Below, piece after piece: positions 8,501 to 16,418 of a stretch of 64,000 bases of DNA. This DNA is from Planctomycetota bacterium. Its GTDB lineage: Bacteria; Planctomycetota; Planctomycetia; Planctomycetales; Planctomycetaceae. The DNA is taken from assembly GCA_003670925.1 (NCBI GenBank), contig QWQG01000138.1, positions 1 to 64,000 of the forward strand. Reading direction: 5' to 3'. Position 1 is the first letter of the stretch, and the number at the start of each line of letters is the position of its first letter. The notes beneath the pieces were generated by a model. It ran no database searches, was not told where the DNA came from, and saw only the letters and a program-made list of their open reading frames with translations. Position numbers and translations under genes: made by a program.

Positions 8501-9931
8501 GAGGCTGTGACTCCGGATCGGATTAATGCAGCACGGGAAGCCATTGGATTTCAGGCCGAGAATGCCGAAGTACTGAGCGTTGTCCTAGACATGGTCAATT
8601 TGCAAACGACGCCCGAATTGGCGGTTGGGTTGATTGAGGCGGCCGGGGTCAGTACGGCAGATGCCGTTGGGTCGCAATTAGTGGAACGCACTGCTCAGAT
8701 GACGCCCCAGATGAAAGCGGCCACCATCCGCGTACTGCTTTCTCGTCCCGCCACCACGACTGCGTTGCTCACGGCGATTGCAGCCGGTACGTTGGATATC
8801 GGGGATTTGACGCTTGATCAAAAACAGGCACTGCGCGTCCACCCGAATCAGGCTGTCCGCCAAGTCGCCGAAACTCTGATGGCCGCAGGCGGAGGATTGC
8901 CGGATATCGATCGCGACAAAGTCCTCAAATCGCTGCTGCCAATTTGCGAAGAGTCAGGTGACTTAGTGGTCGGCAAAGCCATGTTTGTCAAGCATTGTTC
9001 ACGATGCCACATGCACGGCACTGAAGGCAAGACCATCGGCCCCAATCTGACCGGCATGGCCGTGCATCCCAAGCACGAATTATTGACTCATATCATTGAT
9101 CCAAGTCGCAGTGTTGAAGGTAATTTTCGGATCTACACTGTCGTCAAAACGGACGGTCTGTTCATCAACGGAATGATGTCGGGCGAATCTCGAACGGCCA
9201 TCACTTTAATCGATGCTGAAGCGAAAGAACACAACATCGCTCGTGAAGATATCGAGAACCTTGTGCGTTCTCGCAAATCTGTCATGCCTGAAGGCTTTGA
9301 GAAGCAGATGACGGCGGAAGAACTATCGAGTCTGCTCCAGTTCCTGACAGACAAAGGCAAGTTTATGCCCGTGTCGCTTGATCGCTATGCCACCGCTATC
9401 AGCACGAAAGGCCTGTTTGATGTCGGTGATGAGGGTCCCGATCGGATGGTGTTCGGCGACTGGGCTCCCAAGATCTTCAAAGGCGTGCCGTTTATTCTGA
9501 CCGATCCACGGGGGATGACGGTGCCTAACATTATCCTCCTGAACGGACCGAATGGCGTTCTGCCACCAACCATGCCCAAGTCTGTGACACTGCCCTGCAA
9601 TTCCGAGGCGAAAGCTATCCACTTGCTCAGCGGGGTTGGCGGCTGGAGTTTCCCGTTTGATACCAACAAGACAGTTTCCATGATCGTCCGACTGCACTAC
9701 AAAGATGGTTCCATTGAGGATCTTGAACTGACCAACGGGGTTCATTTCGCGGACTATATTCGACGTGTCGATGTGCCAGAATCTGAATTTGCCTATGCGC
9801 TCGGTGGCCAGCAGATTCGTCGCATTATCGTGACTCCGAAGAAGCATGATTTGATTGAAACCATCGAACTTGTCAAAGGTCCAGATCGCACGGCACCGAT
9901 TGTGATGGCCGTAACCATCGAGCGGATGTAA
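5525..9931 (+). CDS. ThuA / PVC-type dehydrogenase / HEAT / cytochrome c multidomain exported protein
   Basis: 1468 residues. A signal peptide covers roughly residues 1-28 (hydrophobic run RFALLLTCFVITDNAHA). Residues 30-240 form a ThuA-like domain (KLLFMGDNGHH, FIPLHCATFCW, WSWIRTHGKGRVFYTAWGHD). Residues 310-690 match the planctomycete membrane-bound dehydrogenase beta-propeller domain (TIGR02604): FDSKPIAMNWDERGRLWICE, then DTDGDHVADK and DTDGDDQADLKT repeats. Residues 700-1100 are HEAT-like helical repeats. A heme c site, C1158-S-R-C1161-H1162, starts a PVC-type cytochrome c domain (TIGR02603) with the downstream PxNLTGM, and the last 190 residues are a beta-sandwich. In the family the propeller is thought to oxidise a sugar-like substrate and pass electrons to the heme; the substrate is not known. 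The gene is monocistronic with long flanking spacers. Confidence 0.93.
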   Translation: MQFLSTLFTRFRFALLLTCFVITDNAHAADLKLLFMGDNGHHRPIDLFQQLAPVLEQRGIELKYTDRMEDLTAATLSGFDGLVLYANIDRIEDAQATAVLDYVAGGKAFIPLHCATFCWRNNAEIVKLMGGQFQRHGGQVFGTQIIEPTHPIMKGFSGFSSWDETYIHHLHNEENRTVLEYRVEGEQAEGQNREPWSWIRTHGKGRVFYTAWGHDLRTWTNPGFSNLVERGIRWACGQDVSAVPAFADLAAFAAPKMTAPRQDVAPFEFIEVGPKIPNYTPGRNWGVQGAPKTTMQLPVSVEESMKHYSVPEGMALRLYADERNFDSKPIAMNWDERGRLWICETLDYPNELGKNRDRIRICEDTDGDHVADKFTIFAEGLSIPTAIMIYRGGAVVQNATETLYLKDTDGDDQADLKTVLVSGWGAGDTHGGVSNFRYGLDNWIWSMQGYNDSAPEFNGKTTQSFRQGFWRFKLSQDDPPVVTDLEFVRSTNNNTWGLGITEEGLIFGSTANHNPSTFMPIANRYYERVRGWAAPDIGTIADSYLFKAVTENVRQVDQFGGYTAGAGHALYTARTFPQQWWNKTAFVCEPTGHLVGTFVLRRDGTGYKATSPTNLIASDDEWASPIMAEVGPDGAVWILDWYNFIIQHNPTPQGFMTGKGNAYESDLRDKKHGRIYRLLPTSGEKDVLHAFSSLLTASHEELAATLKHSSFNWRLQAQRLLVEKNATDVVPQLLTMISETSVDQIGLNVGVIHALWTLNGLKLDDPAQAIEAAAAALSHPSAGVRRNAAAVLSQWNAGAKALLAAHALTSDTDIQVRLQGILCLADMEPSDEAGELVAKVARRDNLDLWESNAVTAAAAIHAVSFLKALEQPGEQEHAQLSAGALQTSEIVAEHIARGRPVAEAIQSLLTGLEQASPQLTEVVVRGLIAGWPREYQIQSSPAMEASLLKMLDRVPASSKGKLLQLASLCGSQALESYATEIVTSLLNVVSDSEAVTPDRINAAREAIGFQAENAEVLSVVLDMVNLQTTPELAVGLIEAAGVSTADAVGSQLVERTAQMTPQMKAATIRVLLSRPATTTALLTAIAAGTLDIGDLTLDQKQALRVHPNQAVRQVAETLMAAGGGLPDIDRDKVLKSLLPICEESGDLVVGKAMFVKHCSRCHMHGTEGKTIGPNLTGMAVHPKHELLTHIIDPSRSVEGNFRIYTVVKTDGLFINGMMSGESRTAITLIDAEAKEHNIAREDIENLVRSRKSVMPEGFEKQMTAEELSSLLQFLTDKGKFMPVSLDRYATAISTKGLFDVGDEGPDRMVFGDWAPKIFKGVPFILTDPRGMTVPNIILLNGPNGVLPPTMPKSVTLPCNSEAKAIHLLSGVGGWSFPFDTNKTVSMIVRLHYKDGSIEDLELTNGVHFADYIRRVDVPESEFAYALGGQQIRRIIVTPKKHDLIETIELVKGPDRTAPIVMAVTIERM

Positions 9932-10244
9932 CTCTTTGCGACTGCGACCTGCGGGGACAATTGAGGCTGATCGACGGCAGAATTACACAACTGAAAATGG
10001 TTGCCAAGGGCTTGTTCTCGCGAGAAGGCCCGTACACAGGCGGTGCTCCCAAAGGCTAGTTTCCCCTTGTGATATTGTTCACACTCGCAGATGTGGTTCC
10101 TCCGCAAGCAGCACGAGGTTGGGCCGATGGCTACATCCAGCAAGACCACGCATGAAGTCTGAGTTTCGTGCAGATTGCCAAACACAGGCTGTAACGCGCG
10201 CTACGCGTTTTGCGATCCCCCGCGCAAGCACAAGTGGCCGATAG

Positions 10245-10264
10245 CCGGATTCGCAAGAATTCGG
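10245..10264. repeat. Dispersed 20-base palindromic repeat, copy 1
   Basis: CCGGATTCGCAAGAATTCGG. Its halves CCGGATTC and GAATTCGG are near-perfect inverted repeats. The reverse complement of 33515-33534 differs from it at only two bases, and a third, looser copy lies at 48969-48989. All three copies are outside the credible coding sequence. Confidence 0.6.
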
Positions 10265-10809
10265 AGATGTGCATGATTCATCACGGAATCCAGTCGTCCT
10301 GCATCCCCATCGCGAAGGCGGGCAAGGTTACGGCTAATGGAAAGCCCTGTCCGAGCGCCGTTCGAAGCACGCAGGTCATGACTGCGTCTGCTGCATACGC
10401 CAATGGGATTGGCCGGCTGGGGTGCACCAATGCAGAGCCCCCCAATCGTGACGTGAGATTTTGTTATTACAAAACGCGCTAGCAGAGACTTTCCGCGCCG
10501 TTCAAAGTCCATTCTCCCCAAACGCAAACCCAGCAAGGCGCATAAAAATGCCCTTTGGCAGGTAAGCAATGTGCGGGGACAGAACGATGAAGAGAACTGG
10601 GGAATGCTGCAAAAATCTGGGTCATCTTCTTGCAGCGAGTGTATTCTTCGTTCAACACTTGCTTTACCACACCAAAGGGCGGCTGGGTATGAAATCCAAA
10701 TGCACAAGCTGTGCCATTTTGTTTAAATTTTACTAAGTCATTTGGATATCGATTAAACACAGGGAATTGGCAGAATCTGCTGGAATATAGCGCCCAAACA
10801 AAAATGTCA

Positions 10810-10887
10810 GTTCGGCGCTGAACAGCCGCAGAATGGTTGAAACTTCGGCGCTCAATCCGTATATTCTGGCAAACTTCAGCGCCGAAG
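10810..10887. promoter_or_regulatory. Triple palindromic site array, candidate operators or activator sites
   Basis: Three related motifs: TTCGGCGCTGAA at 10811-10822, TTCGGCGCTCAA at 10844-10855, and TTCAGCGCCGAA at 10875-10886. The third is the exact reverse complement of the first. With flanking bases, copies one and three are 14-base palindromes with a single mismatched pair; the middle copy is weaker. Start-to-start distances are 33 and 31 bases, close to three DNA turns, so bound dimers would sit on one face. The last site ends 36 bases before the GTG start of the sigma-54 activator gene. Autoregulation by its Fis-type DNA-binding domain, or repression by another dimer, is inferred. Confidence 0.55.
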
Positions 10888-10922
10888 CGTGCGCCGACAC
10901 GGTGTTTTACAGGCATTGAACA

Positions 10923-13900
10923 GTGGCATTTTTTCTCACCGGTTCTCAATTGACCAAACGCGACCTGCGTGGGTTGGTCGCCACCCTCACGGGACTGGTG
11001 GTGACATACTGCGTAGCCGTGCTATGGTATGTCGCGACATTTCCAGACGTTGGTCTCCGCTGTTTGCTTCCAGATGCGGAACCATTGCAAGATGGTGGGA
11101 TTGAGATTTCGCAGTGGATAACGCAGTCTGGCGAAAACACGAGCATTGGGCCAAGTGCAGGCGATCGCTTGGTTCGTTTGAATGGTCAGGACATCGGCAC
11201 GTTTCTGGACTTCGTTTCGTCTCTGCAGAGTCTCCGATTTGCCAAGATTCCTCCGGGTGGACAGTTGGCTCCTGGGTCTGATCCTGCAGAACTTAAGGTT
11301 CCGCCCTTAGTGGAAGTGTATAGTCGCGATCCATCGCAACCCCCGGAGCGGCTGGTGGAAATCGTCTATCGAAACACGCATTCGTCGAAACCACAACTTG
11401 AAAACCGCGTCTATGTGTCCGTTCGTCCTATTGCAGTCAGTGAAGTCTCCATCACGATTTTCTGGTTTGCCTGTCAATTGTCGATTCTCGCTGTTGCGTT
11501 GACGTCGTATTGGTATCGCCCTTTTGATCTGGTATCTCAGAATTTCTGCCTGATGTGTTGTGCGTCCATGGGTGCGTTTGTGGCGGGTTTCCATTGGTGG
11601 GTTTTGGCTGGCAATCCGTTGCTCAATATTCCGTTCATTGTTTGTGCTGCATCGCTCCCGGCGCTGGTCTTGAATTTCTTTTTAGTGTTTCCTCGTGAAT
11701 CAGAATTGATTCGGACAAGGCGACTCCTCATCCAGATGGCGGTTTTGGGACCAGTTGTATTTTCCACATTTGTCCTCGTGATTGTGTATTGGAGCAGTTG
11801 GAGTTTGAGTGGCAGTACGACCAGTGGTGACTTGAATGTGTTTCAAAAGCTAGCGGTTTTGACTCAGCTCGTATTTCGTGGTTCTGCGTCCAATTTGGTT
11901 ATTGTGACCCATGCCACAGCGTTGCTACATCTGTTGCGATCGACGGTTTACGCCTCAATCGGTCTTGCCTGCCTCTATTTTCTGCTCATTGTCTGCAAGC
12001 TGATCCATGCTTGGTTTACGATTGAAGTCCCGCGTGAGCGACAGCAGTTGAACATGATCTTGGGGGCTGCTCTGCTTTCCACAATTCCGATTAGCTACAC
12101 GCTTTACCTTGCCTTTTTTCAAAAGATTGAGTTTGCGTTGGGCCGGGCCCAGATCCCCATGTTCATCGCAAGTATGCTGTTCATGGCGGCGTACTCACAC
12201 GGGATGTTTAGGCACCGGCTGATGCTGGCTGAGGATCCAGAAGATAAGGGTCGTCGATACATCGTGATGTCGCTGCTGGTTTCAGGAAGTTTCGCCACAT
12301 TTCTGGCATTTGGGGGGGTGGCGGCGCACTCTTACAGTTTGCCACTCAATTCATCGACCACGCAACAGATCTCATTGTTTCTGATTCTATTGCTGGCTGC
12401 AGGCATTACGCTGTGGGTGCGAGATCGTCTGCAGACGGTGGTGGATCGCACCTTCTTCAGTGAAAAATATCAACTCGACCGCGCCATGCAACAGTTGAAT
12501 CGGTCGGCTGCATACTTGACTGAACCTACCGGGATGGCCGATATCACCCTGAAAACCTGCCAAGACGTGATGGACGCAACTTCTGCCATTATGTTCGTCC
12601 GCGATGGGCAGGGAAGTTTTCGGCTGATCGGTACAAAATCGACATCACATGCTCCCTCGCAATTGAAGCCTGAGCAAATCCCGGTATTCGTGGCTGGTGA
12701 AACAGTGATCCGGAGGATTCCTCAGGCAAACCGTGACATCATGGTTCCGGTGCAGCGTTTGCTTCACGATTTGAAATCGGAATTGTTGTGTGTGATGGAA
12801 GGCGAAGGTGGTGTGCACGGCGTGATCATTCTCGGGCGTCGTCGCTCAGGAGGTGCATACACTGCCGAAGACATTGCGTTCTTGCATGCCATCGCGCAGA
12901 TGAGCGTGCTGGCTTTGCATAGTTCTCGCGCCAATCAGACGATGGCACGGTTGGATGCCGAACTGAAAATGAAGATGGATCGGATTGCTGAACAACAGCG
13001 TCAGATGGCAGTGTTGCGCGCCGAACTGACTTCCCTTCAACGCGATGCCGGACAGGCACCGGTGGTTGCATCTGAACAAGGTTTTGACCGTGAAGGAATT
13101 CGCGGCGGCAGTCCGGCTTTGCTGACAGTGCTGTCACAGGTGAAGAAAGTGGCTCGCAGTCCGTCCACTGTTCTGATTCGTGGCGAAAGCGGTACGGGCA
13201 AGGAACTTTTGGCGCGTGTGATCCATCGTAACAGCGATCGAGCTGCCGGAAATTTAGTCTGCGTCAACTGTGCCGCATTGTCTTCTTCGTTGCTTGAGAG
13301 TGAACTTTTCGGGCACGTCAAAGGCGCGTATACGGGGGCCCACATTGACAAAGCCGGGCGTTTTATGGCGGCCGACAAGGGGACGCTATTTCTGGATGAG
13401 ATCGGTGATATTTCCGCTGAAACCCAAGTTAAATTGCTCCGCGTCCTGCAGGAACGCTGTTTCGAAGCCGTTGGCAGCGACAAGACGGTGCATGTCGATG
13501 TTCGTGTGATTGCAGCGACGAATCGCAACCTAGAAGACATGATCGCACGCGGTCAGTTCCGAGCGGATCTGTTCTATCGTCTGAATGTTGTCTCGCTGAC
13601 ACTGCCTCCGCTGCGAGAACGTCCAGAAGATCTCGCCGAATTGGTGTTCTTCTTCCTCAGCCGGTCAGCTCAAAAGACAAAGAAGCAGATTCGGCAGATC
13701 GATCCGAATGCGTTGGCCGCAATTGAAGCACACGAGTGGCCGGGAAATATTCGCGAGCTGGAAAATGTGATTGAACGGGCGGTTGTCCTAGCCGACAGCG
13801 ACATGATCACGATGACTGATCTTCCGGATGAGTTTCAAACGGGGTACCAACGCAAACCGCAATTTGGCAGATTACAGGGCAAAACGGCAATTGCGACATC

Positions 13901-14105
13901 AACCGTGCGAAGTGTCTCGCGGAGGATTACAGACAGCCATGAATCTTCTGCCAACGGCGGCGAAGGGACATCAACCGACTCTGAAAAACAAGTGCTGCGA
14001 GAAGCACTGCGGATTGCCGCGGGAAATAAAGCTCTGGCGGCTCGCCGCCTGAATCTGCCACGCAGCACATTCTTCAGCAAGTGCCGCAAGTACGGAATCG
14101 AATAG
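10923..14105 (+). CDS. Membrane-bound sigma-54 activator with PDZ-like, GAF, AAA+ and Fis HTH domains
   Basis: 1060 residues with a GTG start. One helix (residues 18-40) leads into an extracytoplasmic segment of about 125 residues with a PDZ-like core (IGPSAGDRLVRLNGQDI). Roughly nine more transmembrane helices follow between residues 170 and 510. Residues 525-665 are a GAF-like sensor, then a coiled coil to about 705. The AAA+ sigma-54 interaction domain has Walker A GESGTGKE near residue 755, the loop GAYTGA near 801 (the usual GAFTGA with F to Y, a tolerated change), Walker B TLFLDEIGD near 823, and RADLFYRLNV. The C-terminus is a Fis-type helix-turn-helix. No response-regulator receiver domain is present. 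I infer direct sensing of an envelope signal that switches sigma-54 promoters. A palindrome array lies just upstream. Confidence 0.88.
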   Translation: MAFFLTGSQLTKRDLRGLVATLTGLVVTYCVAVLWYVATFPDVGLRCLLPDAEPLQDGGIEISQWITQSGENTSIGPSAGDRLVRLNGQDIGTFLDFVSSLQSLRFAKIPPGGQLAPGSDPAELKVPPLVEVYSRDPSQPPERLVEIVYRNTHSSKPQLENRVYVSVRPIAVSEVSITIFWFACQLSILAVALTSYWYRPFDLVSQNFCLMCCASMGAFVAGFHWWVLAGNPLLNIPFIVCAASLPALVLNFFLVFPRESELIRTRRLLIQMAVLGPVVFSTFVLVIVYWSSWSLSGSTTSGDLNVFQKLAVLTQLVFRGSASNLVIVTHATALLHLLRSTVYASIGLACLYFLLIVCKLIHAWFTIEVPRERQQLNMILGAALLSTIPISYTLYLAFFQKIEFALGRAQIPMFIASMLFMAAYSHGMFRHRLMLAEDPEDKGRRYIVMSLLVSGSFATFLAFGGVAAHSYSLPLNSSTTQQISLFLILLLAAGITLWVRDRLQTVVDRTFFSEKYQLDRAMQQLNRSAAYLTEPTGMADITLKTCQDVMDATSAIMFVRDGQGSFRLIGTKSTSHAPSQLKPEQIPVFVAGETVIRRIPQANRDIMVPVQRLLHDLKSELLCVMEGEGGVHGVIILGRRRSGGAYTAEDIAFLHAIAQMSVLALHSSRANQTMARLDAELKMKMDRIAEQQRQMAVLRAELTSLQRDAGQAPVVASEQGFDREGIRGGSPALLTVLSQVKKVARSPSTVLIRGESGTGKELLARVIHRNSDRAAGNLVCVNCAALSSSLLESELFGHVKGAYTGAHIDKAGRFMAADKGTLFLDEIGDISAETQVKLLRVLQERCFEAVGSDKTVHVDVRVIAATNRNLEDMIARGQFRADLFYRLNVVSLTLPPLRERPEDLAELVFFFLSRSAQKTKKQIRQIDPNALAAIEAHEWPGNIRELENVIERAVVLADSDMITMTDLPDEFQTGYQRKPQFGRLQGKTAIATSTVRSVSRRITDSHESSANGGEGTSTDSEKQVLREALRIAAGNKALAARRLNLPRSTFFSKCRKYGIE

Positions 14106-14233
14106 GCGTCATTGTCGAATATTTGACGTAGTTTGGAGACCGTTAGCTGCTGGCTGCGATTTTGTGCGCAGACGAATGATGGGGCGTTGTTAAAACCGAT
14201 GTGGCCCACCACGAGCAGAGAATTGAGAGGAAT

Positions 14234-15634
14234 TCATTGCGGTTTGCGTTTCCGCCCTTTTCCTTGCTGGTCGTCAAACGTGGTTTTATGGCGCAGGATG
14301 TGATGGTAATGCTGCGCAAAACGGTGGGCTTCGTCGCGGACGTACTGCAGCAGACGCAAGCTGTAGGCGTGGCGGCTGAGTCGCAGTGGTTCGGAGTCAC
14401 CCGGCAGATAGATTTCTTCATCCCGTTTGGCGAGTGAGATCGTCGTGGGCGGGGTGATCCTGAGAACCGCGAAGGTTTCCAGCACAGCGTTCAATTGTCC
14501 TTTGCCCCCGTCGATCAGGAGCAAGTCCGGAAATGATTCACCGTCCTGCGACAGTTGGCGAAATCGCCGCGTGATCACTTCACGCATGGAGGCAAAGTCA
14601 TCGACGCCCTCCACGGATTGAATTCGATACCGTTTGTAGCCGGGCTTAAACGGAAGTCCATCGATAAACTGCACGAGGCTAGCAACTGTTGCGCTGCCTT
14701 GCAGATGCGCAATATCTACACCTTCAATGCGGCGTGGCAGTTCCTTAAGCTTCAATACTTTTTTAAGGCCTGCTAATCCTTTTTGGGGATCGACATAAAA
14801 GACTTCTGGCTGTGCATGACTTTCCAAGTCTCCGCGTTGGCTGAGACTTTTCAGGGATTCAATCTCATCGCGGATGCGCGCGGCCTTTTCAAACTTCAAT
14901 TCCTTGGATGCCAGCAGCATGGCGATTTCCAGTTCTTTTAGCAGACTGGCTTTACCACCGTCTAGAAAGACACGCAAGCGGCGGATATCTTCGCGATAGT
15001 CTTCTTTGCTGATGCGCATGTTGCAGGGCGCGGTGCATTGATTGATGCTGGCCAGCAGACATGGTCGAAACCAACGCCAGCGTTCGTCATTCTCAGCGAT
15101 GTCTAAAGTGCAGGTGCGAAACCGAAAAATCCGCTGCAAGACAGCAATCGTGCCGCGCAGTTGCCCAGCATTGGTGAACGGGCCATAGAGTTTGACGCCG
15201 GATATTTCTGGTTGTCGAGTGAATTCAACGCGCGGGAAATCTTCGCGGGTCGTGATCTGCAGATAAGGAAACGTCTTATCGTCTTTTAGCATTGCATTGA
15301 AACGCGGCTGAATGTCCTTGATGAGTCTTGCTTCAATCAGCAGAGCATCGACTTCGCTGTCGGCATCGATATAGTCAATGTCTGCAATTTCGGGGATCAA
15401 CTTCGCCGTCCGGAGGTCGACTTCAGCGGCTTTTGTAAAGTAACTTCCGGCACGGCTGCGAAGGTTGACCGCTTTGCCGACGTAGATGACTCGTCCTTGA
15501 GCGTCTTTCATGAGATACACGCCCGGCGTTGTGGGAAACGTGCGAACTTTCTGATGCGGCTCAAGTGACGCACTGGATGCCGAAGAGCACGCTTGATTAT
15601 CCGGCTGCCGGGCTTCTGTTTCCTCGCCGTCCAT
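14234..15634 (-). CDS. uvrC: Excinuclease ABC subunit C, short form lacking the C-terminal HhH domain
   Basis: 466 residues; UvrC proteins are usually about 600. It makes the dual incisions around DNA lesions in the UvrABC pathway. The N-terminal GIY-YIG nuclease is present (PGVYLMKDAQGRVIYVGKA, residues 37-55), as are the cysteine-containing region (CTLDIA, CLLASINQCTAPC) and the UVR segment (FEKAARIRDEIESL). The C-terminal RNase H-like nuclease also keeps its catalytic elements (GVDIAHLQG, LLLIDGGKGQLN, RDEAHRFA). The protein then ends after about 25 basic residues, with no helix-hairpin-helix pair. The 3' flank continues past a clear stop and I see no HhH sequence in another frame, so this looks like a genuine short form. 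No other repair gene is adjacent. Confidence 0.92.
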   Translation of the reverse strand: MDGEETEARQPDNQACSSASSASLEPHQKVRTFPTTPGVYLMKDAQGRVIYVGKAVNLRSRAGSYFTKAAEVDLRTAKLIPEIADIDYIDADSEVDALLIEARLIKDIQPRFNAMLKDDKTFPYLQITTREDFPRVEFTRQPEISGVKLYGPFTNAGQLRGTIAVLQRIFRFRTCTLDIAENDERWRWFRPCLLASINQCTAPCNMRISKEDYREDIRRLRVFLDGGKASLLKELEIAMLLASKELKFEKAARIRDEIESLKSLSQRGDLESHAQPEVFYVDPQKGLAGLKKVLKLKELPRRIEGVDIAHLQGSATVASLVQFIDGLPFKPGYKRYRIQSVEGVDDFASMREVITRRFRQLSQDGESFPDLLLIDGGKGQLNAVLETFAVLRITPPTTISLAKRDEEIYLPGDSEPLRLSRHAYSLRLLQYVRDEAHRFAQHYHHILRHKTTFDDQQGKGRKRKPQ

Positions 15635-15872
15635 GAGAAATGTTTCGTAGAAAATGGCTGAATAACTCGTTGAATCGTCTCAGATTGCGCAATGTATCCG
15701 TCGTTTCCTGATGTTCCAGCCTCAATTGTGGAACTTGTCAGTTTTCGCATTGGCAAGGCATTGATTTTTCGCGGCTTTTTCGTACGGTCTAGCAGTCGCT
15801 TAGCCGTTTGGACAGGCGGTTTTAGGGTCGCGACAGCTAGGTCTTGACTATTGCTTTTTGAAAGGCTGGGAA

Positions 15873-16151
15873 ATGAAATTGATTCGATCTCTGGGGATGT
15901 TGGTATTGTTAGGCAGCGTGTCTTGGATGTTGGGATGTAGCGCCAAGGAAAATACATCCGGACCAAGCGGTGGTGGGGGCGGTTCGGGCGTAGCAGGCGG
16001 TGCAGTCGTGCCGCACGCACATGAAGGTGAAGCTGCGCACGCACATGAAGGTGACGCACCAAAGGCAGAAGAACCAAAGACTGAAGCTCCGGCTGCTGAC
16101 GCGGAAAAAACGGCAGAGCCAAAGGCTGATGCTGCTCCAAAGAGTGAATAA
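15873..16151 (+). CDS. Small His-rich lipoprotein
   Basis: 92 residues from the ATG at 15873; an upstream in-frame TTG at 15858 is less likely because AAAGGCTGGG sits at ribosome-binding distance from the ATG. A signal segment ends in WMLGC, so the mature protein starts at a lipidated cysteine. It then has a Gly/Ser linker, two tandem copies of an AHAHEG(E/D)A unit, and an Ala/Glu/Lys/Pro-rich tail. There is no folded domain. The HAH pairs could bind Zn, Cu or Ni, but this is inference. It is divergent from uvrC and is followed by a terminator, so it is its own transcription unit. Confidence 0.7.
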   Translation: MKLIRSLGMLVLLGSVSWMLGCSAKENTSGPSGGGGGSGVAGGAVVPHAHEGEAAHAHEGDAPKAEEPKTEAPAADAEKTAEPKADAAPKSE

Positions 16152-16198
16152 GCATTCCGTGTTTATGATGCTTTCTGTGCCACCGCAGATCGACATTC

Positions 16199-16231
16199 AA
16201 GGCAGCCTGTTTAATGCGGGTTGCCTTTTTC
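16199..16231 (+). terminator. Rho-independent terminator after the His-rich lipoprotein gene
   Basis: GGCAGCC (16201-16207) pairs with GGTTGCC (16219-16225) with one G-T pair, extended by AA/TT, and is followed by a run of T from 16226. It lies 48 bases after the lipoprotein stop. Confidence 0.75.
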
Positions 16232-16418
16232 TATGTGTCGACCAGCCGTATTCCTAGGGCATGCTGTCGGGACACTTAATTTCATGGACTGCTGGCAAGC
16301 GTGCCAAGGCTGCGTCATAATCGGAATCATGACGTTGACAGGCACCAAAGCATTTCTGATCCACAATGGCAGATTTACTGAGGCATGCATGGCATTTGCT
16401 GCGCTGGGGTAAAAGAGA

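Larger units (their letters stand above)
9932..10922. other. Long non-coding region upstream of the sigma-54 activator gene
   Basis: About 990 bases without a convincing gene. Several open frames of 90-170 codons exist on both strands, but none has a recognisable domain, a sensible start or protein-like composition. The region contains one copy of a dispersed 20-base palindrome (10245-10264) and, in the last 115 bases, three copies of a 12-base palindromic motif placed before the activator gene. Confidence 0.5.

Noticed and set aside
10201-10707. 168-codon open frame on the minus strand in the long spacer before the sigma-54 activator
   Set aside because: No domain, no signal and no ribosome-binding site; composition is irregular and part of it is the 20-base palindromic repeat translated.
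10866-10886. Possible sigma-54 -24/-12 promoter before the activator gene
   Set aside because: The TGGC and GC elements are one base off the required spacing, and the sequence is part of a palindrome copy.
15508-16200. 230-codon minus-strand frame over the uvrC start and the small lipoprotein
   Set aside because: His/Leu/Arg-rich antisense of the lipoprotein repeats; the plus-strand lipoprotein has a lipobox, a ribosome-binding site and a terminator.
16221-16412. 63-codon frame between the terminator and adk
   Set aside because: It begins inside the terminator stem and has no conserved features.
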